Assembly (NCBI RefSeq): GCF_900156915.1
Contig: NZ_LT732535.1
Location: 1,592,135-1,656,134, forward strand
DNA: 64,000 nucleotides
Direction of reading: 5' to 3'
Origin: Sediminibacillus massiliensis
Lineage (GTDB): Bacteria > Bacillota > Bacilli > Bacillales > Amphibacillaceae
Position numbers and translations under genes: made by a program. The notes beneath the pieces were generated by a model. It did not search any database. It saw only the letters and a program-made list of their open reading frames with translations, and had not been told where the DNA came from. Of the stretch, positions 51,690-60,323 are shown piece by piece; position 1 is the stretch's first letter, and the number at the start of each line of letters is the position of its first letter.

Positions 51690-53240
51690 ATGTGGAAGAG
51701 AGCAAAAAGCAAAAGAAAAAAGTTGGAACACACGCGCTATACAAGTAAATTGAAAACACCTGACAAAAGCATTTCCAACGACCTTCATACAAATTTGAAT
51801 ACTCTCTCCTCGAATTATTTTTTTAAAAATGACGACTTTATTATGGTCGACATAAATAAAAACTTTGGAGTTGGGTACATAGAAACAATTGCAAATGATA
51901 AAAAAATAAAAGTTATATTGGATTATCTAACCGACTATACTGAACGATTACAAGAAGAGAACTCAGTAATAGAAGAAGTGTTTCCTTTTAAATATACAAA
52001 AGCTAGCAGGTTTGCAGAGATTGTAAAAGCCGTATCAAGTGGAAACGCTGTAGTCTTTACACAGAGTGAAGAAGAAGCTTTAATCATTGAAGTAAGGGAG
52101 ATCAAAGAGCGTGCACTTGAAGAACCCGCAGCCGAAGCAACTATAAAAGGACCCAGGGAAGGTTTTAATGAAAACTTTAATACAAATTTATCTTTGATAC
52201 GAAAAAAAATATTCCATCATCAATTAAAGGTTGAAAAAATGAAAATTGGAACCTTATCGCAAACAGATGTAGGAATTATCTACTTACATGGAATTGCAAG
52301 TAATGAAATTATCACAGAGGTTAAAGAACGTCTGTCCAAAATAGAAGTTGATGCTGTCCAGTCGAGTAATCAAATTCAATCTTTTATAAAAGATCATTCA
52401 TATTCAATAGTTCCCTTAATTGGGTCCAGTGAGCGTCCAGACAAAATCGCTTCCAACATACTAGAAGGAAAAGTCGCCATCCTGGTCGATAATACACCTT
52501 TTGTTTTATACGGTCCTATTAGCATGTTTTCCTTATTGCAAGCACCTGATGACTATTATGGTTCTATGTATATTGCAACTTTGTTGAGACTTGTAAGGAT
52601 TGCTGCACTGTTTGTATCTTTGCTGCTACCGAGCTTGTACATAGCCTTGACAACTTTCCATCAGGAAATGATTCCTACTGATCTTGCGCTGAGTATTGCA
52701 GCTGGAAGAGAAACAATTCCATTTCCTGCCTTAATTGAAACTTTATTTATTGAGATTACTTTTGAATTTTTACGTGAAGCAGGTTTGAGGCTTCCAAAAG
52801 CTATTGGAAATACTATAAGTATTGTAGGGGCACTTGTTATTGGAGATGCAGCAGTACGGGCTGGTTTTGTCAGTCCTCTTGTAATAATTGTCGTTTCTAT
52901 CACAGCGATATCCTCTTTTATAATACCCAACTATAGTCTTGGGGTTGCTTTTCGTATTTTGCGATTCGGATTTATTTTTTTGGCTGCTACTTTTGGTTTT
53001 TTTGGAATTGTATGGGGACTGATGATACTTTATCTCTATTTGGTAAGTTTGCGTTCGTTTGGCTATCCATATCTAGCCCCTCATTCCCCTCTAATTCCAA
53101 AAGGGATGAAAGACACAATTTTTCGTTTCCCGCTTTTTCAACAGTCTTCTTATCAAAATTTCACAGTAGATGATCCGTCATTAGAAAGGTTTCCGGGCAA
53201 AAAAGTACCAGAAACAAAATACCCTAAAAAGGACGATTAA
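51690..53240 (+). CDS. Spore germination protein, GerA (A subunit) family
   Basis: A 516-residue protein: a hydrophilic N-terminal domain to about residue 280, then 5-6 TM. NILEGKVAILVDNTPFVLYGP, LPSLYIALTTFHQEMIPTDL, RETIPFPALIETLFIEITFE and EAGLRLPKAIG are GerAA signatures. With B and C subunits it forms the nutrient receptor in the spore inner membrane. The start (ATG 51690) has AGGAG. An internal repeat is absent. The stop overlaps the next gene (TAATG). Ligand unknown. Confidence 0.95.
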   Translation: MWKRAKSKRKKLEHTRYTSKLKTPDKSISNDLHTNLNTLSSNYFFKNDDFIMVDINKNFGVGYIETIANDKKIKVILDYLTDYTERLQEENSVIEEVFPFKYTKASRFAEIVKAVSSGNAVVFTQSEEEALIIEVREIKERALEEPAAEATIKGPREGFNENFNTNLSLIRKKIFHHQLKVEKMKIGTLSQTDVGIIYLHGIASNEIITEVKERLSKIEVDAVQSSNQIQSFIKDHSYSIVPLIGSSERPDKIASNILEGKVAILVDNTPFVLYGPISMFSLLQAPDDYYGSMYIATLLRLVRIAALFVSLLLPSLYIALTTFHQEMIPTDLALSIAAGRETIPFPALIETLFIEITFEFLREAGLRLPKAIGNTISIVGALVIGDAAVRAGFVSPLVIIVVSITAISSFIIPNYSLGVAFRILRFGFIFLAATFGFFGIVWGLMILYLYLVSLRSFGYPYLAPHSPLIPKGMKDTIFRFPLFQQSSYQNFTVDDPSLERFPGKKVPETKYPKKDD

Positions 53241-54346
53241 TGTTGAGAATTACTCATGGGCAAATGCTCTCCATAATAATTCTATCTCAGTTAGTGCAAA
53301 TATATGTTTACTCCCCGGCATATATGGCCCAGCATGTGAAACAACATGTATGGCTGCCTCTCCTATTGGCAATAATATTGTCTTTGTTGATTGGGTGGGG
53401 AATGCTGACTATATCGAGATTTTTTGCGGGAGATAGCTTTCTAGTTGTTCTACAAAGATTAACCGGAAAGTTCTTGGGGGGGATTATTGGTCTTTTATAT
53501 TTTGTTTACTTTTTTATTTTGTTTGTTATTCATACACAAATGATTGTCACTACATTCAAATCACTATTCCTACCGAGGACCCCTACTTATGCAACACTTA
53601 TTCTTGTTTTAATTCTAGCGCTATATTGTTCCCTGCTAGGAATAGAAGTATTGGCACGGGCCAGCAACATGGTTATGTTGCTATTCATATTAGTATTGCT
53701 GTTTTTGATTCTTGCGGTATTACCTAATATACATGTTTCTTATTATCTACCTCTGCTGCCCCGTTCGACGGAAAATCTTTGGTATGGGACATTGATTCCT
53801 TTCATGAGTATGGGCCAAGTAGTAATCATTTCAGCTATTTATCCTTTTGTTAATTATAAGGAGGAAACTGCCAAAGTAGGTTGGCTTATCCTGGGAATCT
53901 TTTTCGCCTTACTTATTACAAGCATGGTGGTATTAGAAAGTGTTGGAGCATTTTCTGCTTTTGAGCTGGAAAGACTTCGTTATCCAACTGTGGAATTAAT
54001 CACCTTAATTCAAGTAGGGGAATTCATGGAAAGGTTGGAAATATTTTTGGTAACAATGTGGGCTGGAGCTGTTCTGATGGTAATCGGTATTTTGTTTACA
54101 ATAGCTTGCTATACGTTTAAACAGGTATTCCAAAGGAACAACATGGAAGCAAAAGTGCTGAACCTCCTACTAATTTTCACTTCCTTTATCCTAATCGTTT
54201 TATTTGTTCCTAATTCCGATGAGTTAATCTCTTTTATTTTTGGTAGATGGGTCTATATTTCCTTGTTATTTCAAGCGGTAATGCCCATCGCTCTTCTACT
54301 AATTTTTTTCATTCGTACCAAGGTGATGAAATATGCAAAACATTAA
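53240..54346 (+). CDS. Spore germination protein, GerB (B subunit) permease family
   Basis: A 368-residue, about 10-TM protein of the APC-like GerAB family. ITHGQMLSIIILSQLVQIYVY is the typical start, and the C-terminal SFIFGRWVYISLLFQAVMPI the typical end. The B subunit binds the germinant (usually an amino acid). It begins at the overlapping ATG 53240 and overlaps the C-subunit gene by 14 bases, showing a strict operon order A-B-C. Confidence 0.94.
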   Translation: MLRITHGQMLSIIILSQLVQIYVYSPAYMAQHVKQHVWLPLLLAIILSLLIGWGMLTISRFFAGDSFLVVLQRLTGKFLGGIIGLLYFVYFFILFVIHTQMIVTTFKSLFLPRTPTYATLILVLILALYCSLLGIEVLARASNMVMLLFILVLLFLILAVLPNIHVSYYLPLLPRSTENLWYGTLIPFMSMGQVVIISAIYPFVNYKEETAKVGWLILGIFFALLITSMVVLESVGAFSAFELERLRYPTVELITLIQVGEFMERLEIFLVTMWAGAVLMVIGILFTIACYTFKQVFQRNNMEAKVLNLLLIFTSFILIVLFVPNSDELISFIFGRWVYISLLFQAVMPIALLLIFFIRTKVMKYAKH

Positions 54347-55490
54347 AAAAATGCTTCTTTCTTTTCTGGTTTTTATAATTCTTGCAGGCTGTTGGGACAG
54401 AAATGAAATCTCCGACCTGAATTTCGTAATGGGGATAGCTGTAGATATTACAGATGAAGAAAAATATCGAATAACATTTCAATGGGCACTACCCTCACAG
54501 TTTTCCACCGAAGGATCACAAGGCACCGGGAATATAAACGAAAACAGTATTTACTCGATTGAAGGAGATACTATGGCTTTGGCAATGAACAAATTAACCG
54601 AGATATCACCACGGACACCTATCTATTCGCATATGGCATTGATTGTTATCGGAGAAAAGGTGGCACAAAAAGGAGTGGAGGAGGTTTTCGAGGTTTTCGA
54701 CAGGGAATTCGAAATGAGAAGAACTATCCAAGTGATGTTTGCAAAAGAAAAAGGAGAAGATATATTACGATCGAAAATTCCCTTTGAAACGGTCACAGCT
54801 ACAGGCATTCACAACATTGCCACATATGTAAATCGCTCCTCGACAATGAAAGAAATTACTTTAAACGAATTTTATATTCATGAATCAGACAATGATTCAC
54901 TATCTTATATGCCCATCGTAGAAACCGTTGCGAATACTAGCCTCACTTCTACGGAAGATACCCCCCAGAAATCCTGGGTTCGAGTTAATCGTATCGCTTT
55001 GTTTGATAATTATAAGCTGATAACAGAACTTTCATGGGAAGACTCTAGGTCAATGCTATATGCGTTAGGAGAAATAAAAGACCGAACAATCACAGATATT
55101 AAAACTACTAACAAAGGAAGACTGCTAACCCGGACTATTTCCCAAATCAGCAACATCCAGTTTGAAACGAAAGGAAACAATCCCTCGGCAACGATTTCCA
55201 TAAAAGAGAATGTATCTATCTTAGGAAAACCAGATAATATTTCGATAACCGACATGGAAAAAGAAATAGAAGAATATATCGGTAACAGTATGAAGAGGTC
55301 TATAGAAAAGATGCAGGAAGAAAACCTTGATATTTTTTTTCTAAGAAAGAAAATACGTGAACGACATCCTGAGACATGGGAAAAAGTCAAACATAGTTGG
55401 AACGAAACCTATTCCAACATGAAAATAGTCGTTAATGTTTCCGTGACTATTGATCACCAGAATGCTTTAAGAAAAAACAGCCAAGATTAA
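54333..55490 (+). CDS. Spore germination lipoprotein, GerC (C subunit) family
   Basis: A 385-residue lipoprotein. The signal peptide ends in ILAGC with lipidation at C20, followed by WDRNEISDLNFVMGIAVDI, the standard GerAC start. Residues 200-370 are the GerC C-terminal domain (KLITELSWEDSRSMLYALG, with charged helix near NSMKRSIEKMQEE). It completes the receptor on the outer face of the inner spore membrane. A terminator follows. Confidence 0.95.
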   Translation: MQNIKKMLLSFLVFIILAGCWDRNEISDLNFVMGIAVDITDEEKYRITFQWALPSQFSTEGSQGTGNINENSIYSIEGDTMALAMNKLTEISPRTPIYSHMALIVIGEKVAQKGVEEVFEVFDREFEMRRTIQVMFAKEKGEDILRSKIPFETVTATGIHNIATYVNRSSTMKEITLNEFYIHESDNDSLSYMPIVETVANTSLTSTEDTPQKSWVRVNRIALFDNYKLITELSWEDSRSMLYALGEIKDRTITDIKTTNKGRLLTRTISQISNIQFETKGNNPSATISIKENVSILGKPDNISITDMEKEIEEYIGNSMKRSIEKMQEENLDIFFLRKKIRERHPETWEKVKHSWNETYSNMKIVVNVSVTIDHQNALRKNSQD

Positions 55491-55520
55491 AAAGGACGGC
55501 GTAAAGCCGCTGTCCTTTTT
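55490..55520. terminator. Terminator between the gerA operon and the GNAT gene
   Basis: AAAAAGGAC-GC and GC-GTCCTTTTT flank a partly paired centre; A and T tracts are on both sides. Confidence 0.8.
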
Positions 55521-56076
55521 AATCTTTCGCATTCAAATAATAAATCAAATTATCTGTCCAATCGCCAAACTCATAAATAAATCCCTTTCTTGTACATTCG
55601 AATTCCATCCCAACGCTGTCTGCCAAGTTGATTGAAGGGATGTTATCTACGTTTATATGGGCCTCAATTCGATGATAGTCCAGTTCTTTAAAAGCGATCT
55701 GCAGGGCGGCAGTTACTGCCTCCTTCGCAAATCCTTTTCTCCAGTGCTGATTATGAATTGTGTAACCAATTCGGCCCCATTGGAACTCGCCGCGCTCGAA
55801 AGTGGAAAAGTCGATCATACCTAAATGTGTCCCTTGCTCCTTATCGAAAACCCCAAATACATATGCCGTATCGTCTTCAGCTAAAGACTGGTGTTGCTCC
55901 ACTAAGTTATCGAACCATTCTTCCGTACATTCGCTCATGTCGATGTTTCCTTTATCATAATTATGCTGGGATGGTTTTCTGCTTTTAAACTGTTCAAGCC
56001 AGTTCATGTAATCGGATTTCTGTAAGGGTCTGATAATTAACCTGTTTGTTTCCGCTTGGTTGTTGAAACTACTCAA
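55519..56076 (-). CDS. GNAT N-acetyltransferase, RimJ/RimL type
   Basis: A 185-residue acetyltransferase. TNRLIIRPLQKSDYMNWLEQF is the RimJ/RimL-type opening, and RIGYTIHNQHWRKGFAKEAVTAAL holds the acetyl-CoA-binding R/Q-x-x-G-x-G/A region. HRIEAHINVDNIPSINLADSVGM is the typical motif B. The substrate is unknown. The start is TTG 56076 behind AGAGGTG. It is followed by the serine hydrolase gene's 3' side across 16 nt (same strand, downstream of it). Confidence 0.88.
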   Translation of the reverse strand: MSSFNNQAETNRLIIRPLQKSDYMNWLEQFKSRKPSQHNYDKGNIDMSECTEEWFDNLVEQHQSLAEDDTAYVFGVFDKEQGTHLGMIDFSTFERGEFQWGRIGYTIHNQHWRKGFAKEAVTAALQIAFKELDYHRIEAHINVDNIPSINLADSVGMEFECTRKGFIYEFGDWTDNLIYYLNAKD

Positions 56077-56092
56077 AAAAACACCTCTTCTG

Positions 56093-57151
56093 TTAATTTA
56101 AATTACTGTCTGTTTCTGCCCGGAGATTCTCAATTATAAACGCTTCTACTGCTTTCATAAGTTGAAAGGTGCCTGAGCCTGTATTGGAAGCAAATGCCAT
56201 TAGGAGATTTTGCTCAGGGTAAACTGCAGAATGAAAACTTACACCCGGGTCGTATCCCATCACATGATACTTGACCACTTCTTGATCTTTTTGATCAACC
56301 CAAATGCCATAACCGTAACCTACGTTTCCTTTTACAGAAATGTGTGGATGCAGCAAAATATCTGTGTGTTTCTTTGATAAAAGTCTGTATCCTAACAATG
56401 TTTCCCAAAAAGTGATCATATCGGATACTGTGACAAAAGCACCACCATCTGCTCCACCTTTTACCGGAATAGAGTATGTATTTGTCCGCCACGTTCCATT
56501 GTCCCCGGCTATATATCCTAAAGCCGTATTCGCAGGGAGTGCATCGAGCGCGTAATACCCGGAATCATTCATACCGCATTTTTGAAAAATATATTTTTTC
56601 ACATAATCGGCAAATGCCATGCCTGTTTGTTGTTCGATAATCAAACCCAATAATATATAGCCCGCATTATTATAGCGGAATTCAGCGCCTGGCCTGAAAA
56701 CCATCTCGTCGTTTTCAAATAGCGGCAAGAAGTCCTTTGGCTCCCTTAATAGATACATAGGCGTCTGTATCCAAAGTTCTTCAAAGTCTTTCATTGTTTC
56801 CTCATCAAAATAATCCGGCACACCGGAACAGTGGGTTAGCAATTGGTGGATGGTTATCCTGTTATCAAATGTCGGGAAGTCATGGTCTAAACAATCTATC
56901 AATCTGGTGTGAAAGGATAGACTGCCTTTTTCGACCAATTGGGCGATTGCCACAGCAGTGAAAAGTTTACAACCTGAGGCAATCCCGAATCTCGTATCGA
57001 TGTTGTTGAGCCGTTTATCCGTTCTGTGCGCATAACCCGAAGCGGCTTTGACCACCTCTGCACCTTTTTTTATGTAAGCTGCTCCATTATAACCTTGATT
57101 CTCCATCTCTTGTTGAATAAAACGGCTTAACTTGATTGATTTTTGTTCCAT
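56093..57151 (-). CDS. Serine hydrolase, class C beta-lactamase/PBP4* family
   Basis: A 352-residue protein of the beta-lactamase (serine hydrolase) fold. The nucleophile is in IASGCKLFTAVAIAQLVEKG (SxxK), YNNAGYILLGLIIE provides the YxN motif, and a third block VMGYDPGVSFHS stands in place of KTG, as in esterase/peptidase members. No signal peptide, so it acts in the cytoplasm. AGGAGGTG precedes ATG 57151. It is 16 nt upstream of the GNAT gene and probably cotranscribed. Confidence 0.85.
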   Translation of the reverse strand: MEQKSIKLSRFIQQEMENQGYNGAAYIKKGAEVVKAASGYAHRTDKRLNNIDTRFGIASGCKLFTAVAIAQLVEKGSLSFHTRLIDCLDHDFPTFDNRITIHQLLTHCSGVPDYFDEETMKDFEELWIQTPMYLLREPKDFLPLFENDEMVFRPGAEFRYNNAGYILLGLIIEQQTGMAFADYVKKYIFQKCGMNDSGYYALDALPANTALGYIAGDNGTWRTNTYSIPVKGGADGGAFVTVSDMITFWETLLGYRLLSKKHTDILLHPHISVKGNVGYGYGIWVDQKDQEVVKYHVMGYDPGVSFHSAVYPEQNLLMAFASNTGSGTFQLMKAVEAFIIENLRAETDSNLN

Positions 57152-57288
57152 CAGTAATTCACCTCCTGGTTTCTGATTTTATGGTTTATCCAACATTTTA
57201 TAATTAGAGATTCTATAGGAAAATCCTTTTGTAATAAATTGGTTCTCATAACAGATAATAATGGAGAATATTATCTGGAGGATTTTAT

Positions 57289-58020
57289 ATGATAAATGAA
57301 ACACTGGTAGTCGCCGTCAGAGTTATCATTTCTTTCTTCACGCTGCTGATTTTCACAAGACTGCTGGGGAAACAAGAAGTCGGCAAGCTTACTTTCTTTG
57401 ATTACATCAATGGAATTACCATAGGATCAATTGCAGCAACGCTTGCAACAGATCTTTCCGAGAAGGCCTGGACCCACTGGGTCGGTTTGGCAGGCTACGC
57501 CCTACTGACTTACCTTTTACAGTATATCACCATCAAAAACCGCTATATCGGTAAAGTGTTGGACGGCGAGCCGACCGTAGTTATCCAAGACGGAAAAATT
57601 CTAGAAAAAAACTTAAACAGGATGAGAATTAAAATCGGAGAATTAATGATGCTTCTCCGTGATAAAAACATTTTCGATATAACACAGGTAGAGTACGCTA
57701 TTTTCGAAATAAATGGGAAGCTATCTGTCTTGCAAAAGCCTGAATACCTGCCTGTCCGGCCAAGTGATCTCCACTTGGAAACCAGAACAAACGGCCTTTC
57801 TACAGAGGTAATCCAGGACGGCATCATTATCGAACAAAACTTAAAACAAAGGCAGAAGGATATAGCCTGGCTCTATCAGCAACTGCGTAAGCAGGGAATC
57901 CAGGATGTCAAACAAGTATCATTTGCCATGATTCTCCCGGACGAAGCCCTCTATGTGGACCGATTCGAAGATCACGTCAATGAGGAATCCGATTTGAGCG
58001 ATTATGAAGGTCCTTTTTGA
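57289..58020 (+). CDS. YetF/DUF421 family membrane protein
   Basis: A 243-residue protein with three N-terminal membrane segments and two soluble YetF-like halves: RLLGKQEVGKLTFFDYINGITIGSIAA is the family signature, and GEPTVVIQDGKILEKNLNRMRI and STEVIQDGIIIEQNLKQRQK are the internally repeated soluble unit. The family is linked to stress/spore membranes, biochemistry unknown. GGAGG precedes ATG 57289. Followed by a DUF4363 gene, a common pairing. Confidence 0.9.
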   Translation: MINETLVVAVRVIISFFTLLIFTRLLGKQEVGKLTFFDYINGITIGSIAATLATDLSEKAWTHWVGLAGYALLTYLLQYITIKNRYIGKVLDGEPTVVIQDGKILEKNLNRMRIKIGELMMLLRDKNIFDITQVEYAIFEINGKLSVLQKPEYLPVRPSDLHLETRTNGLSTEVIQDGIIIEQNLKQRQKDIAWLYQQLRKQGIQDVKQVSFAMILPDEALYVDRFEDHVNEESDLSDYEGPF

Positions 58021-58042
58021 TTTGAAAGATGAGGTGGTAGTA

Positions 58043-58408
58043 CTGAAAAAATTATCTCTAACTTTTGCTCTCCACTTTACACTGGCATGTTTTGTCGCAA
58101 TTATGATCAGTGGTAGTTACTTAAAAGAACCTTTCGGACAGGACGATCAACTTTATAAGAGAATGACTCAACTGGAAACTCATATTACCAAACAAGACTG
58201 GGACAGGGCAGAAGCAGATCTTATATACCTTGAAAAAGCATGGGATAAAGTCAGCAAGCGGGTCCAATTCAGTGTAGAAAAAGGAAACATGGCAGAAATA
58301 AGCGGCATTCTCGCCCGTATTGAAGGCGGAATTGTCTCAAGAGACATTTCCTCGACAAGAGAAGAAATTCACTTTTTCTATTACCAATGGGACGAAATCG
58401 GCCGATGA
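58043..58408 (+). CDS. DUF4363 family protein, apparent CTG start
   Basis: A one-TM protein: (M)KKLSLTFALHFTLACFVAIMIS membrane anchor, then a helical extracytoplasmic domain (RMTQLETHITKQDWDRAEADLI, HFFYYQWDEIGR) characteristic of DUF4363. GAGGTG lies with 8 nt between GAGG and CTG 58043, and starting there puts the anchor at the very N-terminus. The open frame reaches back to an ATG at 58004 inside yetF, but its RBS is poor. Coupled to yetF. Confidence 0.75.
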   Translation: MKKLSLTFALHFTLACFVAIMISGSYLKEPFGQDDQLYKRMTQLETHITKQDWDRAEADLIYLEKAWDKVSKRVQFSVEKGNMAEISGILARIEGGIVSRDISSTREEIHFFYYQWDEIGR

Positions 58409-58735
58409 CTAGAAAACATAGGATGAATAATAGACCATCGTTATAACAAAGCTTCCCGCCATAAATAAAAGCATGCCTAAGGTAACGGGAGATAAATGAA
58501 ACACAAACGGTTTTATCCGCTCTTCTTCCCGATGTTCTGTATTGTTATGGCTACTGGCATTGAGCATGTTTCTGTTTTGGTTTGCAGATAAAAACAACAA
58601 CCAAGCAACTCCGAAGATTGCTATTCCTCCTAAGAACAAAACATCGATCAGCCGCCAGCTCAGCAAAGTCGATACTGCCCAGAGAATAATGGTTTCCAAA
58701 ATAATCGTCAAAAGAACAATTATTGTACTTTTCAG
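58409..58735 (-). CDS. Membrane protein, apparent CTG start
   Basis: About 108 residues, three hydrophobic segments (IIVLLTIILETIILWAVSTLL, VLFLGGIAIFGVAWLLFLSA, VTLGMLLFMAGSFVITMVYY) and a polar loop NASSHNNTEHREEERIK. GGGAGG is 8 nt from CTG 58735, and an in-frame TGA sits just before, so initiation must be at or after CTG. The next usual codon, TTG 58711, has no RBS and would cut into the first TM. Unknown function. Confidence 0.65.
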   Translation of the reverse strand: MKSTIIVLLTIILETIILWAVSTLLSWRLIDVLFLGGIAIFGVAWLLFLSANQNRNMLNASSHNNTEHREEERIKPFVFHLSPVTLGMLLFMAGSFVITMVYYSSYVF

Positions 58736-58819
58736 CTTTCACACCTCCCAAATCACTCGTTCTCATACATATACGAATGGAAGATGGAAGGGTTTCAATA
58801 TTCAGATTATTATAAGTGA

Positions 58820-58852
58820 AAAAGACATTACTTTCATAAAGTAATGTCTTTT
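58820..58852 (-). terminator. Terminator of fabF
   Basis: AAAAGACATTACTT and AAGTAATGTCTTTT form a 14-bp perfect stem with a 5-nt loop; T continues on both sides. Confidence 0.9.
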
Positions 58853-58872
58853 CATGCACTATAAAGTTTATT

Positions 58873-60108
58873 TTATCCGCGGAACTTTTTAAAAGCAAGA
58901 ACCGCATTATGTCCTCCGAAACCAAAACCGTTAGACAAGGCGTAATCTATCTTTGTCATGACCGCATGGTTTGGCACATAATCCAAATCACATTCCTCAT
59001 CAGGTGTCTCATAATTGATAGTCGGAGGCGCTGTATCTTCCATGATACTCTTTAGAGTAATAATGGCCTCCACACCACCCGCAGCTCCAAAGAGATGTCC
59101 GGTCATCGATTTAGTCGAGCTAACTTTAAGATTGTATGCATGGGACCCAAAAACACTTTTAATACCATTTGTTTCTGACTTGTCCCCTTCAGGAGTGCTT
59201 GTACCGTGGGCATTTATATAATCTACTTCCGTTGGTTTGATGTTCCCCATATCTATAGCCATCTTCATAGCGTTTGCTCCCCCTTCGTAATCAGGGGAAG
59301 TAATATGATAGGCATCAGTGGTAGAACCGTAACCAACGATTTCTCCTAGAATAGCTGCGCCTCTTTGTTTGGCATGTTCATATTCTTCCAAGAACAAAAC
59401 ACCCGCCCCTTCAGACATCACAAAGCCATCACGCTCTTTGTCAAATGGCCGGCTGGCTTTTTCCGGATAATCGTTTAACGTGGACATCGCCCTCATTCGA
59501 GAAAAGCCTGCAAAAGACACTGGAATGATCGCCGCCTCAGACCCTCCTGCCAAAATACCATCAGAGTATCCGTGTTTAATATTCAAGTAAGCTTCCCCAA
59601 TTGCCTGATTACCGGTTGCACATGCCGATACAGGGGAAAAACTCGGCCCTTTAAAGCCATTGATGATAGAGATGATTCCGGAAGCCATATTGCTGATCAT
59701 CATCGGTACCATAAATGGAGAGACTTTTTTCGGCCCTTTTTCAAGGAAAGCTTTATGATGGTCCAATGTCGTGTTGATTCCTCCAATACCTGATCCGACA
59801 TAAACACCAAACCTCTCCTTATTCACACTCTGCATATCAAGATTAGACTGATTCAACGCTTGTTGAGCAGCGGCAACAGCATACTGGATGAACAAGTCAT
59901 ATTTATTTACTTCTTTTTTGCTCAGATATTGTTCCGCATCAAAGTCCGTAATATATCCGGCGATTTGGGTATTTATATTTTGATACTTATCGGATGTGAT
60001 TTTTTTTATTCCCGATTTCCCCTCTTTAATATTCCCCCAGAGTTCCTGGACAGAATTTCCCAATGGCGAGACAACTCCATAACCTGTAACTACGACTCTT
60101 CGTTCCAT
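58873..60108 (-). CDS. fabF: Beta-ketoacyl-ACP synthase II (solitary FabF)
   Basis: A 411-residue thiolase-fold condensing enzyme. The catalytic Cys is C163 in SACATGNQAIG; the two His lie in NAHGTSTPEGD and MTGHLFGAAGG; GFGFGGHNAVL closes the protein. It elongates acyl-ACP with malonyl-ACP. It is not beside fabH, so it may be a second copy with a special role. GAGGAG precedes ATG 60108. No FapR box is visible. Confidence 0.92.
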   Translation of the reverse strand: MERRVVVTGYGVVSPLGNSVQELWGNIKEGKSGIKKITSDKYQNINTQIAGYITDFDAEQYLSKKEVNKYDLFIQYAVAAAQQALNQSNLDMQSVNKERFGVYVGSGIGGINTTLDHHKAFLEKGPKKVSPFMVPMMISNMASGIISIINGFKGPSFSPVSACATGNQAIGEAYLNIKHGYSDGILAGGSEAAIIPVSFAGFSRMRAMSTLNDYPEKASRPFDKERDGFVMSEGAGVLFLEEYEHAKQRGAAILGEIVGYGSTTDAYHITSPDYEGGANAMKMAIDMGNIKPTEVDYINAHGTSTPEGDKSETNGIKSVFGSHAYNLKVSSTKSMTGHLFGAAGGVEAIITLKSIMEDTAPPTINYETPDEECDLDYVPNHAVMTKIDYALSNGFGFGGHNAVLAFKKFRG

Positions 60109-60302
60109 AACATTTTATCTCCTCGATATTTATTTTTTAACATAATCCAAATTCCACACGTATCATCTTTACCACGCAGGAAACGTCCATCTTTTTTATT
60201 GCTTGCAAATACGTTTGGAAGACTCTGTTCTGTAGCAATCCTTCCCAATACTTTATCGTAAAATTCAATAATTTAAGATTATCTATTTCATCAAGACAAT
60301 AC

Positions 60303-60323
60303 ACTAACTTACCAGTGAGTTAG
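60303..60323. repeat. 7-bp inverted repeat near fabF promoter and ldcA end
   Basis: ACTAACT (60303-60309) and AGTTAGT (60317-60323) with ACCAGTG-like centre resemble a TetR-type operator. It sits about 195 bp before fabF and inside the abnormal tail of the ldcA frame. Confidence 0.4.
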
